NCBI GenBank assembly: GCA_021325095.1
Contig: JAJPHV010000046.1
Coordinates: 1-64,000, forward strand
DNA: 64,000 nt
DNA from: Chloroflexota bacterium
GTDB taxonomy: Bacteria > Chloroflexota > Anaerolineae > Aggregatilineales > UBA2796
Direction of reading: 5' to 3'
Shown here piece after piece: positions 53,349 through 62,526 of this stretch. The position numbers and the translations under genes are program-made. Position 1 is the stretch's first letter, and every line of letters begins with the position of its first letter. Under the pieces are notes generated by a model. That model saw only the letters and a program-made list of their open reading frames with translations, was not told the origin of the DNA and did not search any database.

Positions 53349-54542
53349 ATGAAGTTCATGCGCTTACTCTACACGCTCACGAATTATCCTCCCTCAACTG
53401 GCGGCGCACAAATCCATCAGCATATGCTTGCCCAACATTTGCAGGCTCGCCATCACATCCAGGTAGTCAGTCAATGGGATCGCAATCGTACTGACTGGTT
53501 GTTGGGTACGACGCTATGTGCTCCAAGTGAAGACTATGATTATTCCATCGATGGTGTCAACGTCCACCGCATCGGTTTATCACGATGGGACAAGATAAGC
53601 ATCGCACCGTTTGTCGCCCTCTACTACCCGTTGATGGATATTGCTTTGCCGCCTATCTCAGAATGCTTGGAGAAGCATCTGCAGAAGGAAGCGAGGCAAG
53701 CCGATCTAATCCACAATGTCAGAATCGGGCGCGAAGGGATCAGCTACGCATCTTGGCAGGCCGCACGGAAGAGAGACATCCCGTTTGTGTTAACGCCTGT
53801 GCATCACCCGCGCTGGGTGGGCTGGCGCTACCGGGTCTATAATCGACTGTATACGATGGCGGATGCGGTGCTGGCCTTGACTGAGGTCGAAAAGCAAATC
53901 TTGATACAGATCGGCGTGCACGCCGAACGAATTACCGTGACCGGTATTGGTCCAATACTCGCTAAGACAGCGTACCCCGAAGCATTTTTGCAGCGCTACA
54001 AGATCGACGGGCCAATGATATTGTTCGTAGGACAGCACTACTTATACAAAGGCTATCGACAATTGCTTCAAGCGACGCAGTCAGTATGGAAGCGAGTGCC
54101 GGAAGCGCATTTTGTATTCATTGGCCCCGCAGTCAAGCAGTCAGAACGAGATTTTGCGATTGTTGCTGACAGGCGCATACACCGACTGGGGACGGTATCA
54201 CTGCAAGAAAAAACGGATGCGCTGGCGGCTTGCACGCTCTTTTGTATGCCATCGACACAAGAGAGCTTCGGCGGTGTCTATGCAGAGGCATGGAGTTTCG
54301 GGAAGCCTGTGATTGGCTGTAATATTCCCGCAGTGGCGGAAGTGATCGATGATGGCGTAGATGGCTATCTGGTTGAGCAGGAGCCAACACAGATTGCCGA
54401 GCGAATCTGCTTTCTCTTGCTCAATCCGACTTTATCGCGCAATCTGGGTAGTACCGGAAAGCACAAAGTAGAGCAACGATACAATTGGGCTAGGATAGCA
54501 GACCAGACAGAGCAGGCATATCTGGCTGCTGTGAATGACTAA
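53349..54542 (+). CDS. Family 4 glycosyltransferase (island, gene 1)
   Basis: The 397-residue GT-B enzyme has the N-terminal acceptor motif YPPSTGGAQIHQHMLAQHLQ and a C-terminal donor domain with LFVGQHYLYKGYRQLLQA and the EX7E-type PSTQESFGGVYAEAWSFGKP. It transfers a sugar from a nucleotide donor, probably in surface-glycan assembly. Local base composition is much lower in G+C than the core genes. It is divergent from the GT2 remnant and is followed 15 bases later by a second family 4 enzyme. An ATG at 53358 is an alternative start. Confidence 0.88.
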   Translation: MKFMRLLYTLTNYPPSTGGAQIHQHMLAQHLQARHHIQVVSQWDRNRTDWLLGTTLCAPSEDYDYSIDGVNVHRIGLSRWDKISIAPFVALYYPLMDIALPPISECLEKHLQKEARQADLIHNVRIGREGISYASWQAARKRDIPFVLTPVHHPRWVGWRYRVYNRLYTMADAVLALTEVEKQILIQIGVHAERITVTGIGPILAKTAYPEAFLQRYKIDGPMILFVGQHYLYKGYRQLLQATQSVWKRVPEAHFVFIGPAVKQSERDFAIVADRRIHRLGTVSLQEKTDALAACTLFCMPSTQESFGGVYAEAWSFGKPVIGCNIPAVAEVIDDGVDGYLVEQEPTQIAERICFLLLNPTLSRNLGSTGKHKVEQRYNWARIADQTEQAYLAAVND

Positions 54543-54557
54543 CATACGAACTAGACG

Positions 54558-55649
54558 ATGAAAATAGGCTTCGATATAACCGTTACCAAGATTAATGAAG
54601 CTGGGAGTGGCATTTACGCAAAGCAGCTTATCGATGCGCTGCGAATGGACAAGGAGAATAGCTACCACTTGTTTTCCGCTCGTGCCAACCGTAACATGCA
54701 AACTGCCAAAACGCTTGGTTCTCGATTGAATACTATCTACCGCGACATAGTCTGGACACATTTCCTGTTGCCATTCAAAGTAGGCCAAGCCCATATTGAT
54801 GTTTTGCACGTACCATCTGGCATTGCGCCGTTGATGTCTCCGTGCCCGACGGTAGTGTCTATTTTAGATACAACAGTCTTGCTGACCCCCCAGAATTTCA
54901 CTTTCTGGCACGGCCATTATTCACGGCTTCTTCTTCCGATATCCGCCCAGCGTGCCTCAAGAATCGTGACGATTTCCAAGCAATCCAAGCGTGACATTGT
55001 CAAAATGTTGCATGTTTCACCGGACAAGGTCACTGTTACTTATCTGGCGGCAGCTACTGTTTTTCGTCCAGTTGCTGCAAAGACAATAATGGAAATCAAG
55101 AGCCGCTATAATCTGGATTCATTTATACTCACCGTTGGATCGCTCGAACCACGCAAAAACATCATCCGTTTGCTGCAAGCCTATGCGTTGATTCCAGAGC
55201 TACATGCCCGCTACCCATTAGTACATGTTGGACCACGAGGATGGCTGAATGCCGACATACCCAAAGAGGTGGAACGGCTTGGCCTACATGATCGAGTGCG
55301 CTTTTTAGGGTATGTATCGGCACAAGAGTTGGCAGCACTATACAACGCTGCATCCTTATTTGTTTATCCATCCCTATATGAGGGTTTTGGCTTACCTGTA
55401 ATAGAGGCAATGAGTTGCGGTTGCCCCGTAGTCACATCGAATCTCTCATCACTTCCTGAGGTAGCAGGGGACGCCGGACTCTTGGTCGATCCCTACAATG
55501 TGAAAGCTATTGCGCAGGCAATTGAAAGGGTACTCATGGATCGTCAACTCGCCGATTCGATGCAATCAAAAGGCCTTGAGCGTGCAGGCATGTTCTCGTG
55601 GGAGCGTTGTGCCCGCGAAACGTTGGCGGTGTATAAGCAGGCAGTATAG
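54558..55649 (+). CDS. Family 4 glycosyltransferase (island, gene 2)
   Basis: The 363-residue GT-B protein opens with GSGIYAKQLIDAL, and its donor domain reads LTVGSLEPRKNIIRLLQAYA, RVRFLGYVSAQELAALYNAA and PSLYEGFGLPVIEAMSCGCP (EX7E motif). The RKN and YEGFGLP forms are common among mannosyl- and rhamnosyltransferases of family 4. A sample row, 55081-55140, is 37% G+C by hand count, which marks this as imported DNA. It forms a two-gene rightward unit with the previous transferase and converges on the GT2 gene. Confidence 0.88.
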   Translation: MKIGFDITVTKINEAGSGIYAKQLIDALRMDKENSYHLFSARANRNMQTAKTLGSRLNTIYRDIVWTHFLLPFKVGQAHIDVLHVPSGIAPLMSPCPTVVSILDTTVLLTPQNFTFWHGHYSRLLLPISAQRASRIVTISKQSKRDIVKMLHVSPDKVTVTYLAAATVFRPVAAKTIMEIKSRYNLDSFILTVGSLEPRKNIIRLLQAYALIPELHARYPLVHVGPRGWLNADIPKEVERLGLHDRVRFLGYVSAQELAALYNAASLFVYPSLYEGFGLPVIEAMSCGCPVVTSNLSSLPEVAGDAGLLVDPYNVKAIAQAIERVLMDRQLADSMQSKGLERAGMFSWERCARETLAVYKQAV

Positions 55650-55667
55650 GACAAAGTGAAGACTTTC

Positions 55668-56669
55668 TCACCATTTGCTACGCACTCTAATCCAATTGTG
55701 ACTGAGCACGCTCATAATCGGAATGCGGGTTTTTGCTTGCACAATACTCATCAATAGCCAGAACAGCCTGGGGCGGAACAGCCGATAATCTAGACTAGCT
55801 CGCAGGTATTTCCATGCATTCGTCACCTGATTCGCCCTCGCGAAATTTATTGCCATTTCGAGCTTGAGATCTGCAATCAACACATTGCGTCTTTGGCGAA
55901 TCGCTTGTGGCACTCCATCATACTCAAAAAACCTGATCACAATACGCTCAATTTCCGGGTTGAAGCGCACTATTTGGGCGATTGTTTTCGAGTCCTCATG
56001 AAGCCGGTATTGGGCTATCTCTGCAGATGAATAAGCGAAGTTATTATTTAGCGAGGCTCGAAGCCAGTAATCATAATCGAGCGCGTAATGTAGCGATGTA
56101 TCAACTATTCCAGTACGTTGCACGAGGGTGCGGCGAACAAATACCGTTGGTTGTGGGATGAAACAGATACGGAGCAGCTCATATTGGGAGAATTTCCGCG
56201 CCCAATATTTTGTGAGAGGTGTCCCCTCGTTGTTGATATAAATGGCATCGCTGTAAACGGCATCGATCCCCGGATGGGATATTAAATAACTCACCTGGGA
56301 ACGGATCGCTCCAGCACAGTAAACGTCGTCGCTGCATAGCCAGGCCAGGATGTCCCCCCGACAGCGACTCCAACCCTTGTTGATCGCATCACTCTGGCCC
56401 TTGTCCGGCTCACTAATCCAGTGAAAACGCGGATCGCGCTCATATTCGCGGAGTACGTCCAGTGTGTTGTCGGTGCTGCCGCCGTCGATCACCCAGTACT
56501 CGATGTTCGGGTAGTCCTGGGTCAGCACGCTTTCAATCGTTTCGCGGATGAAGCGCCCCTGGTTGTACGAGGGCGTTACGATGCTGACAAGGGGTAGCGA
56601 TGGATCGCCAATAACAACCGGCGGCAGGTTTTCAGGAACAGGATAGGTGGCCCACAATGATTCAGCCAT
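55668..56669 (-). CDS. Family 2 glycosyltransferase (island, gene 3)
   Basis: The 333-residue GT-A enzyme has PLVSIVTPSYNQGRFIRETI (nucleotide-binding strand), EYWVIDGGSTDNTLDVL, the metal-binding region WLCSDDVYCAG, and a catalytic-domain histidine/aspartate region around LHYALDYDYWLRASL. It transfers a sugar with inversion. The N-terminal third is richer in G+C than the C-terminal half, so the gene looks mosaic. It starts three bases after the end of the next upstream transferase gene on the minus strand and belongs to the leftward unit that begins at wzm. Confidence 0.87.
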   Translation of the reverse strand: MAESLWATYPVPENLPPVVIGDPSLPLVSIVTPSYNQGRFIRETIESVLTQDYPNIEYWVIDGGSTDNTLDVLREYERDPRFHWISEPDKGQSDAINKGWSRCRGDILAWLCSDDVYCAGAIRSQVSYLISHPGIDAVYSDAIYINNEGTPLTKYWARKFSQYELLRICFIPQPTVFVRRTLVQRTGIVDTSLHYALDYDYWLRASLNNNFAYSSAEIAQYRLHEDSKTIAQIVRFNPEIERIVIRFFEYDGVPQAIRQRRNVLIADLKLEMAINFARANQVTNAWKYLRASLDYRLFRPRLFWLLMSIVQAKTRIPIMSVLSHNWIRVRSKW

Positions 56670-56672
56670 ATT

Positions 56673-57965
56673 TTAACCGTGATGGCGGACACGACTTTGT
56701 CCCGCTGGTTGTTCCGTCAACAGGTAATTATCTTCATCAGTCAAAGGCCGCTTGGCGATACGGCGATAATGGGCCCGAAACAGCCGGGCAGTCCGATCCC
56801 AATCGTATCGACTCACACGCTGTCTGCCTCGCTCAACCAGCGTGAACCGCAAGGTATCATCGGTCCAAAGTTTATAGATTGCCTGCGCAATGTCCGCGTA
56901 ATCGTCGGGATCAAAGAGAAGACCCGCATCACCAATCTGCTCTGGCAAGCATGTCGCATTGGAACAGGCGATAGGGACGCCAGCCATCATAGCCTCGGTG
57001 ATTGGTAATCCCCATCCCTCGAACTTGCTTGGGTAAACTAGGCAGCGACACAGCTTATATAAGCATTGCAACTCAACAGGATTGACAAAACCGAGAAAGT
57101 GAACTTGCTCTGTAAGATCGAGCTTTTGCACATATTTTCTGATAGTAGGAAAGAACTCATTAAGGCGGCCTGACGAAACAAACGGCACTCTCAATTCATA
57201 TTGATCACGAAGAATCGCCAAGGCTTGCAACAAACCAATATGGTTCTTGTGAGGCCATGTCTGAGCCGGGTAAAAAATGAAACCGTCGGGCAAATTGAAC
57301 TTGCGCTTATTTGAGATGATCTCATCTTGATCTGGCGTAGGATAAGCCGTCAAAACAGCTCCCCCAGGTATAACTGCTATTTTCCCTTCGGGGAGTCCGT
57401 AATTTTCTAGAATATCTTGCTTACTCCACTGTGTCATTACAACGATCAGTTGGGCTTGATTGCAGAAAGTCCGGTACTGGATCTCGCGGATCGCATATTG
57501 TCGGCGAGTGAAATACTCCGGCAAGTGGAGGTGTTGAAGATCATATGGTTGATAGATACTGGGAACAGTAGTTATGAAAGCGCTTTGTGTCGTAAAATGC
57601 ATTACATCCACGTTGGCGTTCTCAACGAACCCTTGAGAAGAAGGCAGAACTTTTGAACGGCGCACTGTCAATGTGCCTGAACGTTCCCAGATAGTCCGGA
57701 TAATGGGGGGTAGAATCGATTTGATTGCTTGTTTCCATCTTGTGGTTCTGGGTGCTTGAGGTCCTGGTAAAATACGACATGGGCCTTGCATATATGGATT
57801 TAGCCATTGATTGTGGTCGGAGTAGGCTAAGAATAGATATTCTTCATCCCCCGCCTCAAGTTTTGCTAAACCGCTTGCCAGCCCGATTATTACTTGCTGA
57901 ACCCCTCCAGCATTGCCATCTATTAGACACGCATCCAGGCAAACACGTAACGGTTTCATAGTCAT
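56673..57965 (-). CDS. Family 4 glycosyltransferase (island, gene 4)
   Basis: The 430-residue GT-B enzyme begins with RVCLDACLIDGNAGGVQQVI. Its donor domain has YPAQTWPHKNHIGLLQALAI, VHFLGFVNPVELQCLYKLCR and PSKFEGWGLPITEAMMAGVP (EX7E). Family 4 enzymes retain the anomeric configuration. The start at 57965 is the first of two close ATGs (the other at 57959); the longer in-frame start at 58019 lacks a ribosome site. It lies in the leftward polysaccharide unit. Confidence 0.87.
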   Translation of the reverse strand: MTMKPLRVCLDACLIDGNAGGVQQVIIGLASGLAKLEAGDEEYLFLAYSDHNQWLNPYMQGPCRILPGPQAPRTTRWKQAIKSILPPIIRTIWERSGTLTVRRSKVLPSSQGFVENANVDVMHFTTQSAFITTVPSIYQPYDLQHLHLPEYFTRRQYAIREIQYRTFCNQAQLIVVMTQWSKQDILENYGLPEGKIAVIPGGAVLTAYPTPDQDEIISNKRKFNLPDGFIFYPAQTWPHKNHIGLLQALAILRDQYELRVPFVSSGRLNEFFPTIRKYVQKLDLTEQVHFLGFVNPVELQCLYKLCRCLVYPSKFEGWGLPITEAMMAGVPIACSNATCLPEQIGDAGLLFDPDDYADIAQAIYKLWTDDTLRFTLVERGRQRVSRYDWDRTARLFRAHYRRIAKRPLTDEDNYLLTEQPAGQSRVRHHG

Positions 57966-58022
57966 ATTCTCTTGGTGAGAAGTGAAAACATATGCCCCAC
58001 ATGCAGAAGCGCGTTTCATTTC

Positions 58023-59252
58023 TTAGTTGAGCATATCTCTGTTGGTGAGTGTCTGAAAGATGAAGTTTTGCATTTGTTGATGGAAGTTTTCACGGGAAAA
58101 TTGGCGCAAGGCATAAGTTTGCGTAGCCGTCGTTTGCCTGATAATTTCTGTCTTATCCATTTGATATGATGTTAGCACCGCTTGTTCGATTTCGGCGATG
58201 CTGCACGTTTCCAGATAAAAACCACAACCTGATGGCAGCTCAACTCCTGTATTCCGGCTTACGAGGGGATAAAGACCGATTTGTAGACAAGTTGCAACTG
58301 CTGGCGATAGACCCTCGCTACACGATGGAGCCACAAAACAAAAAGTGTCAAGCACAATTCTCTTGAAATTGTCGCTATTAGGGAGTAAAGGACCATGATA
58401 GCGAATGTTGGGCGAATGCACCAATTCACGCTTGTACATCTCCATGAAATCCCGTTCATCCGCAGCGTTGCCGACCACGTTCAGAGTCAAATCCGGATTC
58501 CTGGCAAAGACTTCTAGAACAAGATCTAGGCCCTTGTGTACTGCACCACCACCAAAAAACCACAAGAATTCACGTTTTTCGGGAACAAACTCCGAGGGGG
58601 ACTTGACCATTTCTTGATCTAGCTTGGACGCTGAAACTGTCACCGGAGTGATTTTGGATCTGAAGGCTTCAGGATACGTCATTTTGGTGAATTCACCCCC
58701 AATGAGTGAACATGCATCCGCAACTTGCAGGGAGTAAGTAGCAAGTTGCGGATTGGCAACTGTCCGCTTGGGTTTGTAACGTCCTTTACGTCGGGCATTG
58801 ACGGCTTCTACACGTCGCAACTCTGCTGAATTCTGATAGTAGGGATCACTCCCTGTGCAATGCAGTATTTTTGTCACATGCTTATCGAGGTAGGGCATCA
58901 ATCGTCCAAGATTCAGGCATATGTCAAAGACAACATCATAATGTCGCTTTGGGACAAATCTTTGATCTGCCCAATGAATCGCCTCTACCACATATCCAAA
59001 ATTTGCAAAAATACGTGCTATTTCACGGCTTTCCCATAAGGCACTATGTCCATTCAATAGTGTCGCATTTTCGGCAACGCAGATGGATTCCGGTAAATAA
59101 CTATATAAAACGTACCCACGAGGATGTTCGGAAGGAGGATAGAGTCTGACCGGATATGGCGAGGGCCTCAAGATGCCTTTCGCAAGAGCCTTAAGTCGTC
59201 GGGGAATATGCCGTTTCAATCTGTCAACATAAGCACTCATGTAGGCATTCAT
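58023..59252 (-). CDS. Glycosyltransferase family 4-like protein (island, gene 5)
   Basis: The 409-residue protein has a GT-B donor domain with FLWFFGGGAVHKGLDLVLEV, LTLNVVGNAADERDF and FVAPSCSEGLSPAVATCLQI, followed by SRNTGVELPSGCGFYLE. The N-terminal acceptor domain is more divergent than in its neighbours (VLYSYLPESICVAENATLLN, then HWADQRFVPKRHYDVVFDIC). It is therefore a glycosyltransferase by the C-terminal half, with less certain family membership. Its ATG overlaps the methyltransferase stop by four bases (ATGA), so the two are coupled. Confidence 0.78.
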   Translation of the reverse strand: MNAYMSAYVDRLKRHIPRRLKALAKGILRPSPYPVRLYPPSEHPRGYVLYSYLPESICVAENATLLNGHSALWESREIARIFANFGYVVEAIHWADQRFVPKRHYDVVFDICLNLGRLMPYLDKHVTKILHCTGSDPYYQNSAELRRVEAVNARRKGRYKPKRTVANPQLATYSLQVADACSLIGGEFTKMTYPEAFRSKITPVTVSASKLDQEMVKSPSEFVPEKREFLWFFGGGAVHKGLDLVLEVFARNPDLTLNVVGNAADERDFMEMYKRELVHSPNIRYHGPLLPNSDNFKRIVLDTFCFVAPSCSEGLSPAVATCLQIGLYPLVSRNTGVELPSGCGFYLETCSIAEIEQAVLTSYQMDKTEIIRQTTATQTYALRQFSRENFHQQMQNFIFQTLTNRDMLN

Positions 59253-59962
59253 TTACCGTGTTGTGGCCTATAGATGAACGGCGAAAGAGTGAGCGTATTC
59301 TCGACAACAGCACTACTTCTCGAAAATGGACCTTCAAATGGCCCGTTAAGAAAATTCCACTCTATCTTTGGGCTATGCGCTTTCAGGATCGAATCCAGTT
59401 CTTCAAAAGACCATTCGCGTAGATGCCAGTAGTTTTTCGGTGTACCATCTGGGTTAGTGTATTCCGGGCGACGATTAGGGGTACTAATAAAGACCCCTTT
59501 TCGGGTTACACGCAGTAGTTCTTTCAGGAATCTATCATAATCTTGAATGTGCTCTAGCACGTCCACGCACGTCACCACATCGAACTGCTGATCGGCGTAC
59601 TCTAGATTGTAACCATCGTACAAGCGCAACTCTTTTAGGCGCGGATTGCGCCCCACAACTGTGTCTCTACAGTAATCATAGACTTTCCAGTCAACATCGA
59701 CGCCTGTCACCTCGCTCGCTTTTATAGCAAGAATGTTTAGACCATAGCCCAAGCCAAACCCAACATCCAATACCGTCGCTTTCTCTTCCACGTACAAGTT
59801 TAAGGCCAGGAAATAGGCTTCAACTTGACAAGGGATGAATTGGCCCTTGCCAACGATAGTGGAGTATTCAGAAGGATCAGGTTTTCGGAGCTTGGACTTC
59901 AGATTGCCTGTCAGGGTGGGACCAAGAACCCTTTTCGCCAATTCACGAATAGTACGGCTCAT
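59249..59962 (-). CDS. Class I SAM-dependent methyltransferase (island)
   Basis: The 237-residue protein has SAM motif I (ATVLDVGFGLGYGLNIL), acidic motif II (VTGVDVDW) and VVTCVDVLEHIQDYDRFLKE, as in Methyltransf_11 proteins. In polysaccharide clusters such enzymes methylate a sugar or cap the chain end. The start at 59962 is preferred because it makes an ATGA overlap with the wzt stop, the same arrangement as at the gene's other end; an ATG at 59980 is possible. A capping role would fit its place beside wzt, because Wzt C-terminal domains can recognise capped chain ends. Confidence 0.82.
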   Translation of the reverse strand: MSRTIRELAKRVLGPTLTGNLKSKLRKPDPSEYSTIVGKGQFIPCQVEAYFLALNLYVEEKATVLDVGFGLGYGLNILAIKASEVTGVDVDWKVYDYCRDTVVGRNPRLKELRLYDGYNLEYADQQFDVVTCVDVLEHIQDYDRFLKELLRVTRKGVFISTPNRRPEYTNPDGTPKNYWHLREWSFEELDSILKAHSPKIEWNFLNGPFEGPFSRSSAVVENTLTLSPFIYRPQHGK

Positions 59963-61197
59963 TTGGTGCTCAGGCTCCATTCCAAAACCGGTAAGATCAA
60001 ACCACGACGATCCTGTCCCAGCTTGAGAACTGGGCTTGAGTCATCCAGTAAGTCGAACAACACCGGGTGTTCTACGATGTCAAGCATTTCGACACCTGGA
60101 ATGGACGATGATACCTTGATCTGGTACTGGCCTGGCCGGAAGATGGACAGCTCGATCGGACAGCAAAGAACGTACTCGCCTGCCTCAAAGACTGGCTTAT
60201 CACCTATCACATCCTGATTGGTGCTTGAAAACAGACACTCGTCGAGCATCGTCAAGAACTCAAACGCAATTTGTGCTCCCGCCAACCGCTGTCGCAATAT
60301 GAATTCAATTTGTACAACGAGTGTGTCCGATGTGTAGAAGGTAGTCGAGATTTGTCCATTCCTGAGAAGGGCAACCCGCTTGATAGTCAGTTTTTGCCCT
60401 GGCCGATCAACCTCGCGGCAGAATTCACCGTCCAACATGCCAGTTCTCAAATAGCTGCTCACTGTCTGAGATGCGTTGGCATCTACTGTAATTCTGCCGT
60501 TTTCAAGCAATAGCGCTCGGTTGCAAAGTGAAACGATAGCCGACATATTGTGGCTCACGAAAAGCACAGTGCGCCCTTCCTTTGCTACATCCCCCATCTT
60601 GCCCAGGCACTTCTTCTGAAACTCAGCGTCCCCTACCGCCAACACCTCATCGACCACCAGTATTTCCGGCTCCAGATGGGCGGCAACGGCAAAGGCCAGC
60701 CGCATGTACATGCCGCTGCTATAGCGCTTGACGGGTGTGTCCAGAAAGTTCTCGACCTCGGCAAAGGCCACAATTTCATCGAAACGGCGCTGAATGTCGC
60801 GGCGCGTCATGCCCAGGATTGCGCCGTTGAGGTAGATGTTTTCGCGTCCCGTCAACTCAGGGTGAAAGCCGGTTCCGACTTCCAGGAGCGAGCCAACGCG
60901 CCCGTAAACGTCCGCATACCCCGTTGTTGGGCGCGTGATCCGGGACAGGATTTTGAGCAGCGTGCTCTTGCCGGCGCCATTCCGCCCGATAATGCCCAGG
61001 GCTTCACCGACCTTGACCTCGAACGATACGTCCTTGAGCGCCCAGAAGGTTTCGCGCTTGTCTGCGCTGCGTGAAAATGGGCGTTTGATCGCGCCGATGA
61101 TTTCCTCTTGCAGGGTACGGTAACGGCTCCGCCCCTGTTCATGGCTGATCTGGTAGGCTTTGCCCAGATGTTCGACGCGAATGGCAATATCACTCAT
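59959..61197 (-). CDS. wzt: Polysaccharide ABC exporter, ATP-binding protein with C-terminal recognition domain
   Basis: The 412-residue ATPase has Walker A GRNGAGKS (71-78), the family's FHPELTGRENIYLNGAILGM, signature YSSGMYMRLAFAVA, Walker B ILVVDEVLAVGD and switch VSHN. Residues from about 245 to the end form a Wzt_C-type beta-sandwich that binds the glycan to be exported. Base composition changes inside the gene: the ATPase part is core-like (60% G+C in 60901-60960), while the C-terminal part is island-like (40% in 60301-60360). Its start overlaps the wzm stop (TGATG). Confidence 0.92.
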   Translation of the reverse strand: MSDIAIRVEHLGKAYQISHEQGRSRYRTLQEEIIGAIKRPFSRSADKRETFWALKDVSFEVKVGEALGIIGRNGAGKSTLLKILSRITRPTTGYADVYGRVGSLLEVGTGFHPELTGRENIYLNGAILGMTRRDIQRRFDEIVAFAEVENFLDTPVKRYSSGMYMRLAFAVAAHLEPEILVVDEVLAVGDAEFQKKCLGKMGDVAKEGRTVLFVSHNMSAIVSLCNRALLLENGRITVDANASQTVSSYLRTGMLDGEFCREVDRPGQKLTIKRVALLRNGQISTTFYTSDTLVVQIEFILRQRLAGAQIAFEFLTMLDECLFSSTNQDVIGDKPVFEAGEYVLCCPIELSIFRPGQYQIKVSSSIPGVEMLDIVEHPVLFDLLDDSSPVLKLGQDRRGLILPVLEWSLSTK

Positions 61198-62036
61198 CAG
61201 ACCACATCCGCAAAGCGGCTCTCAACGCGCTGGAAGGTATAGGCGCCGCCCAGGAAAAACAGGCAGCCGATCAGGATCGACAGGCTCATCGAGAGCCAGG
61301 GGAAATTGGGCATCCCCAGCAGCGCCCAGCGGAAGCCGTCGATCACGCCGGACATCGGGTTCAAGGCGTAGATCACACGCCAGCGATCCGGGACCATCGA
61401 GGCCGAATAGACGAGCGGGGAGGCATACATCCACACCTGGACGACAAAGGGCAGCGCATACATAAAGTCACGATAGTAGACGTTGAGGGCGGAAAGGAAC
61501 AGGCTGACGCCGATGGACAGCAGCAGGACAACCAGCAGCAGGAAGGGCAGCGCCAGGATATTCCAGGTCACGGACACCTCATCGCGGTAGACGAACAATA
61601 AGCCTACCATGACAACGAAAGCGACAGCGAAATCCATCAGCACGGCGGCGGAGCTTGCAATCGGGATAATCACTCGTGGAAAATAGACCTTCGTGATTAA
61701 CTTGGCGTCACTGATCAGGCTGTTGCCAGCCCGCTGCAAGCACCCCGCGAAAAAATTCCAGGGCAGCATTCCGGCATAAACAAACAGCAGGTACGGTTTG
61801 CCATCGGAGGGCAGTGAAGCGATCCGGCTGAAGATGATGGTGAAGATCAGCGAAGCGACCAGTGGTTGCAGGATAACCCACGTCACGCCCAGCAAAGTCT
61901 GCTTGTAGCGCAATTTCACGTCGCGCAGGGCGAGAATGACAAACAGGTCACGAAAGGCCCACAGTTCCCGAAAATCGAGCGGGAACCACAAGCTTTCCGG
62001 TTGAATGCGAAGGTGCCTGGCGGATCGGTAGGCCAT
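61197..62036 (-). CDS. wzm: Polysaccharide ABC exporter, permease
   Basis: The 279-residue protein has six hydrophobic helices of the ABC-2 type. It shows LALRDVKLRYKQTLLGVTWV and ILQPLVASLIFTIIFSRI at the N-terminus, the YAGMLPWNFFAGCLQRAGNS loop, and LNPMSGVIDGFRWALLG near the C-terminus, as in Wzm/TagG permeases. With Wzt it exports lipid-linked polysaccharide across the cytoplasmic membrane. It is the first gene of the leftward island operon and has a core-like base composition. The promoter should lie in 62037-62300. Confidence 0.92.
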   Translation of the reverse strand: MAYRSARHLRIQPESLWFPLDFRELWAFRDLFVILALRDVKLRYKQTLLGVTWVILQPLVASLIFTIIFSRIASLPSDGKPYLLFVYAGMLPWNFFAGCLQRAGNSLISDAKLITKVYFPRVIIPIASSAAVLMDFAVAFVVMVGLLFVYRDEVSVTWNILALPFLLLVVLLLSIGVSLFLSALNVYYRDFMYALPFVVQVWMYASPLVYSASMVPDRWRVIYALNPMSGVIDGFRWALLGMPNFPWLSMSLSILIGCLFFLGGAYTFQRVESRFADVV

Positions 62037-62042
62037 GGGGAC

Positions 62043-62213
62043 TTACCAGTCTTCCCAAGTTCGCTGCGAATATCTGCGTGATTGCAAGGCTCGCCGTTGA
62101 GAATTCACTGTACCATTTTCGTTGCTCATGGGCTGGTTGGCAACTGCTGACAAGTCGATAATCGAGAGACGAGGATGTGATTGAATGACGAATGCACCGA
62201 CGATGCCGCACAT
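62043..62213 (-). pseudogene. asnB: Asparagine synthase (glutamine-hydrolysing) N-terminal remnant
   Basis: The 56-residue frame starts with MCGIVGAFVI, in which Cys2 would be the glutaminase nucleophile. After only one further codon it reads SHPRLSIIDLSAVANQPMSN and ENGT. In intact AsnB about 40 residues separate these two blocks, so an in-frame internal deletion has occurred. The tail after ENGT no longer resembles NGEIYN, and the synthetase domain is gone. It lies just upstream of wzm; asnB-like genes are frequent in surface-polysaccharide clusters. Confidence 0.72.
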
Positions 62214-62526
62214 GATTGGCTCACAATGTCCCGATGGTATGTCGGCAGAGTCTGGTGAAACCACATGAGGATATTATAGCTGGGCTTTGTGGTCCTCCGT
62301 ATCTCAAAAGCCTTCTAATTTTCGTCACGCTGACCAGGTTAACCCCCGTAAGCCTCCAAGAGCCTTATGATGGCATTTACGAATTCCGAGCCAATACAGC
62401 ATCTGGGAGCGGCACGCAGAGCAGTCGCGTTAACGCCATTGTCTTTCCCGTCGGCGCGTGTGCCCCAAACCGGCTTCTGCACCATCGCTTCAGAAGTGAG
62501 GAAAAGTCAGAAGATGAAAACAACGG
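62214..62526. other. Intergenic region, no gene recognised
   Basis: This stretch has only short open frames on both strands, none with a recognisable motif or ribosome site. It probably contains the promoter of the leftward polysaccharide operon and perhaps further eroded coding sequence. Confidence 0.4.
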
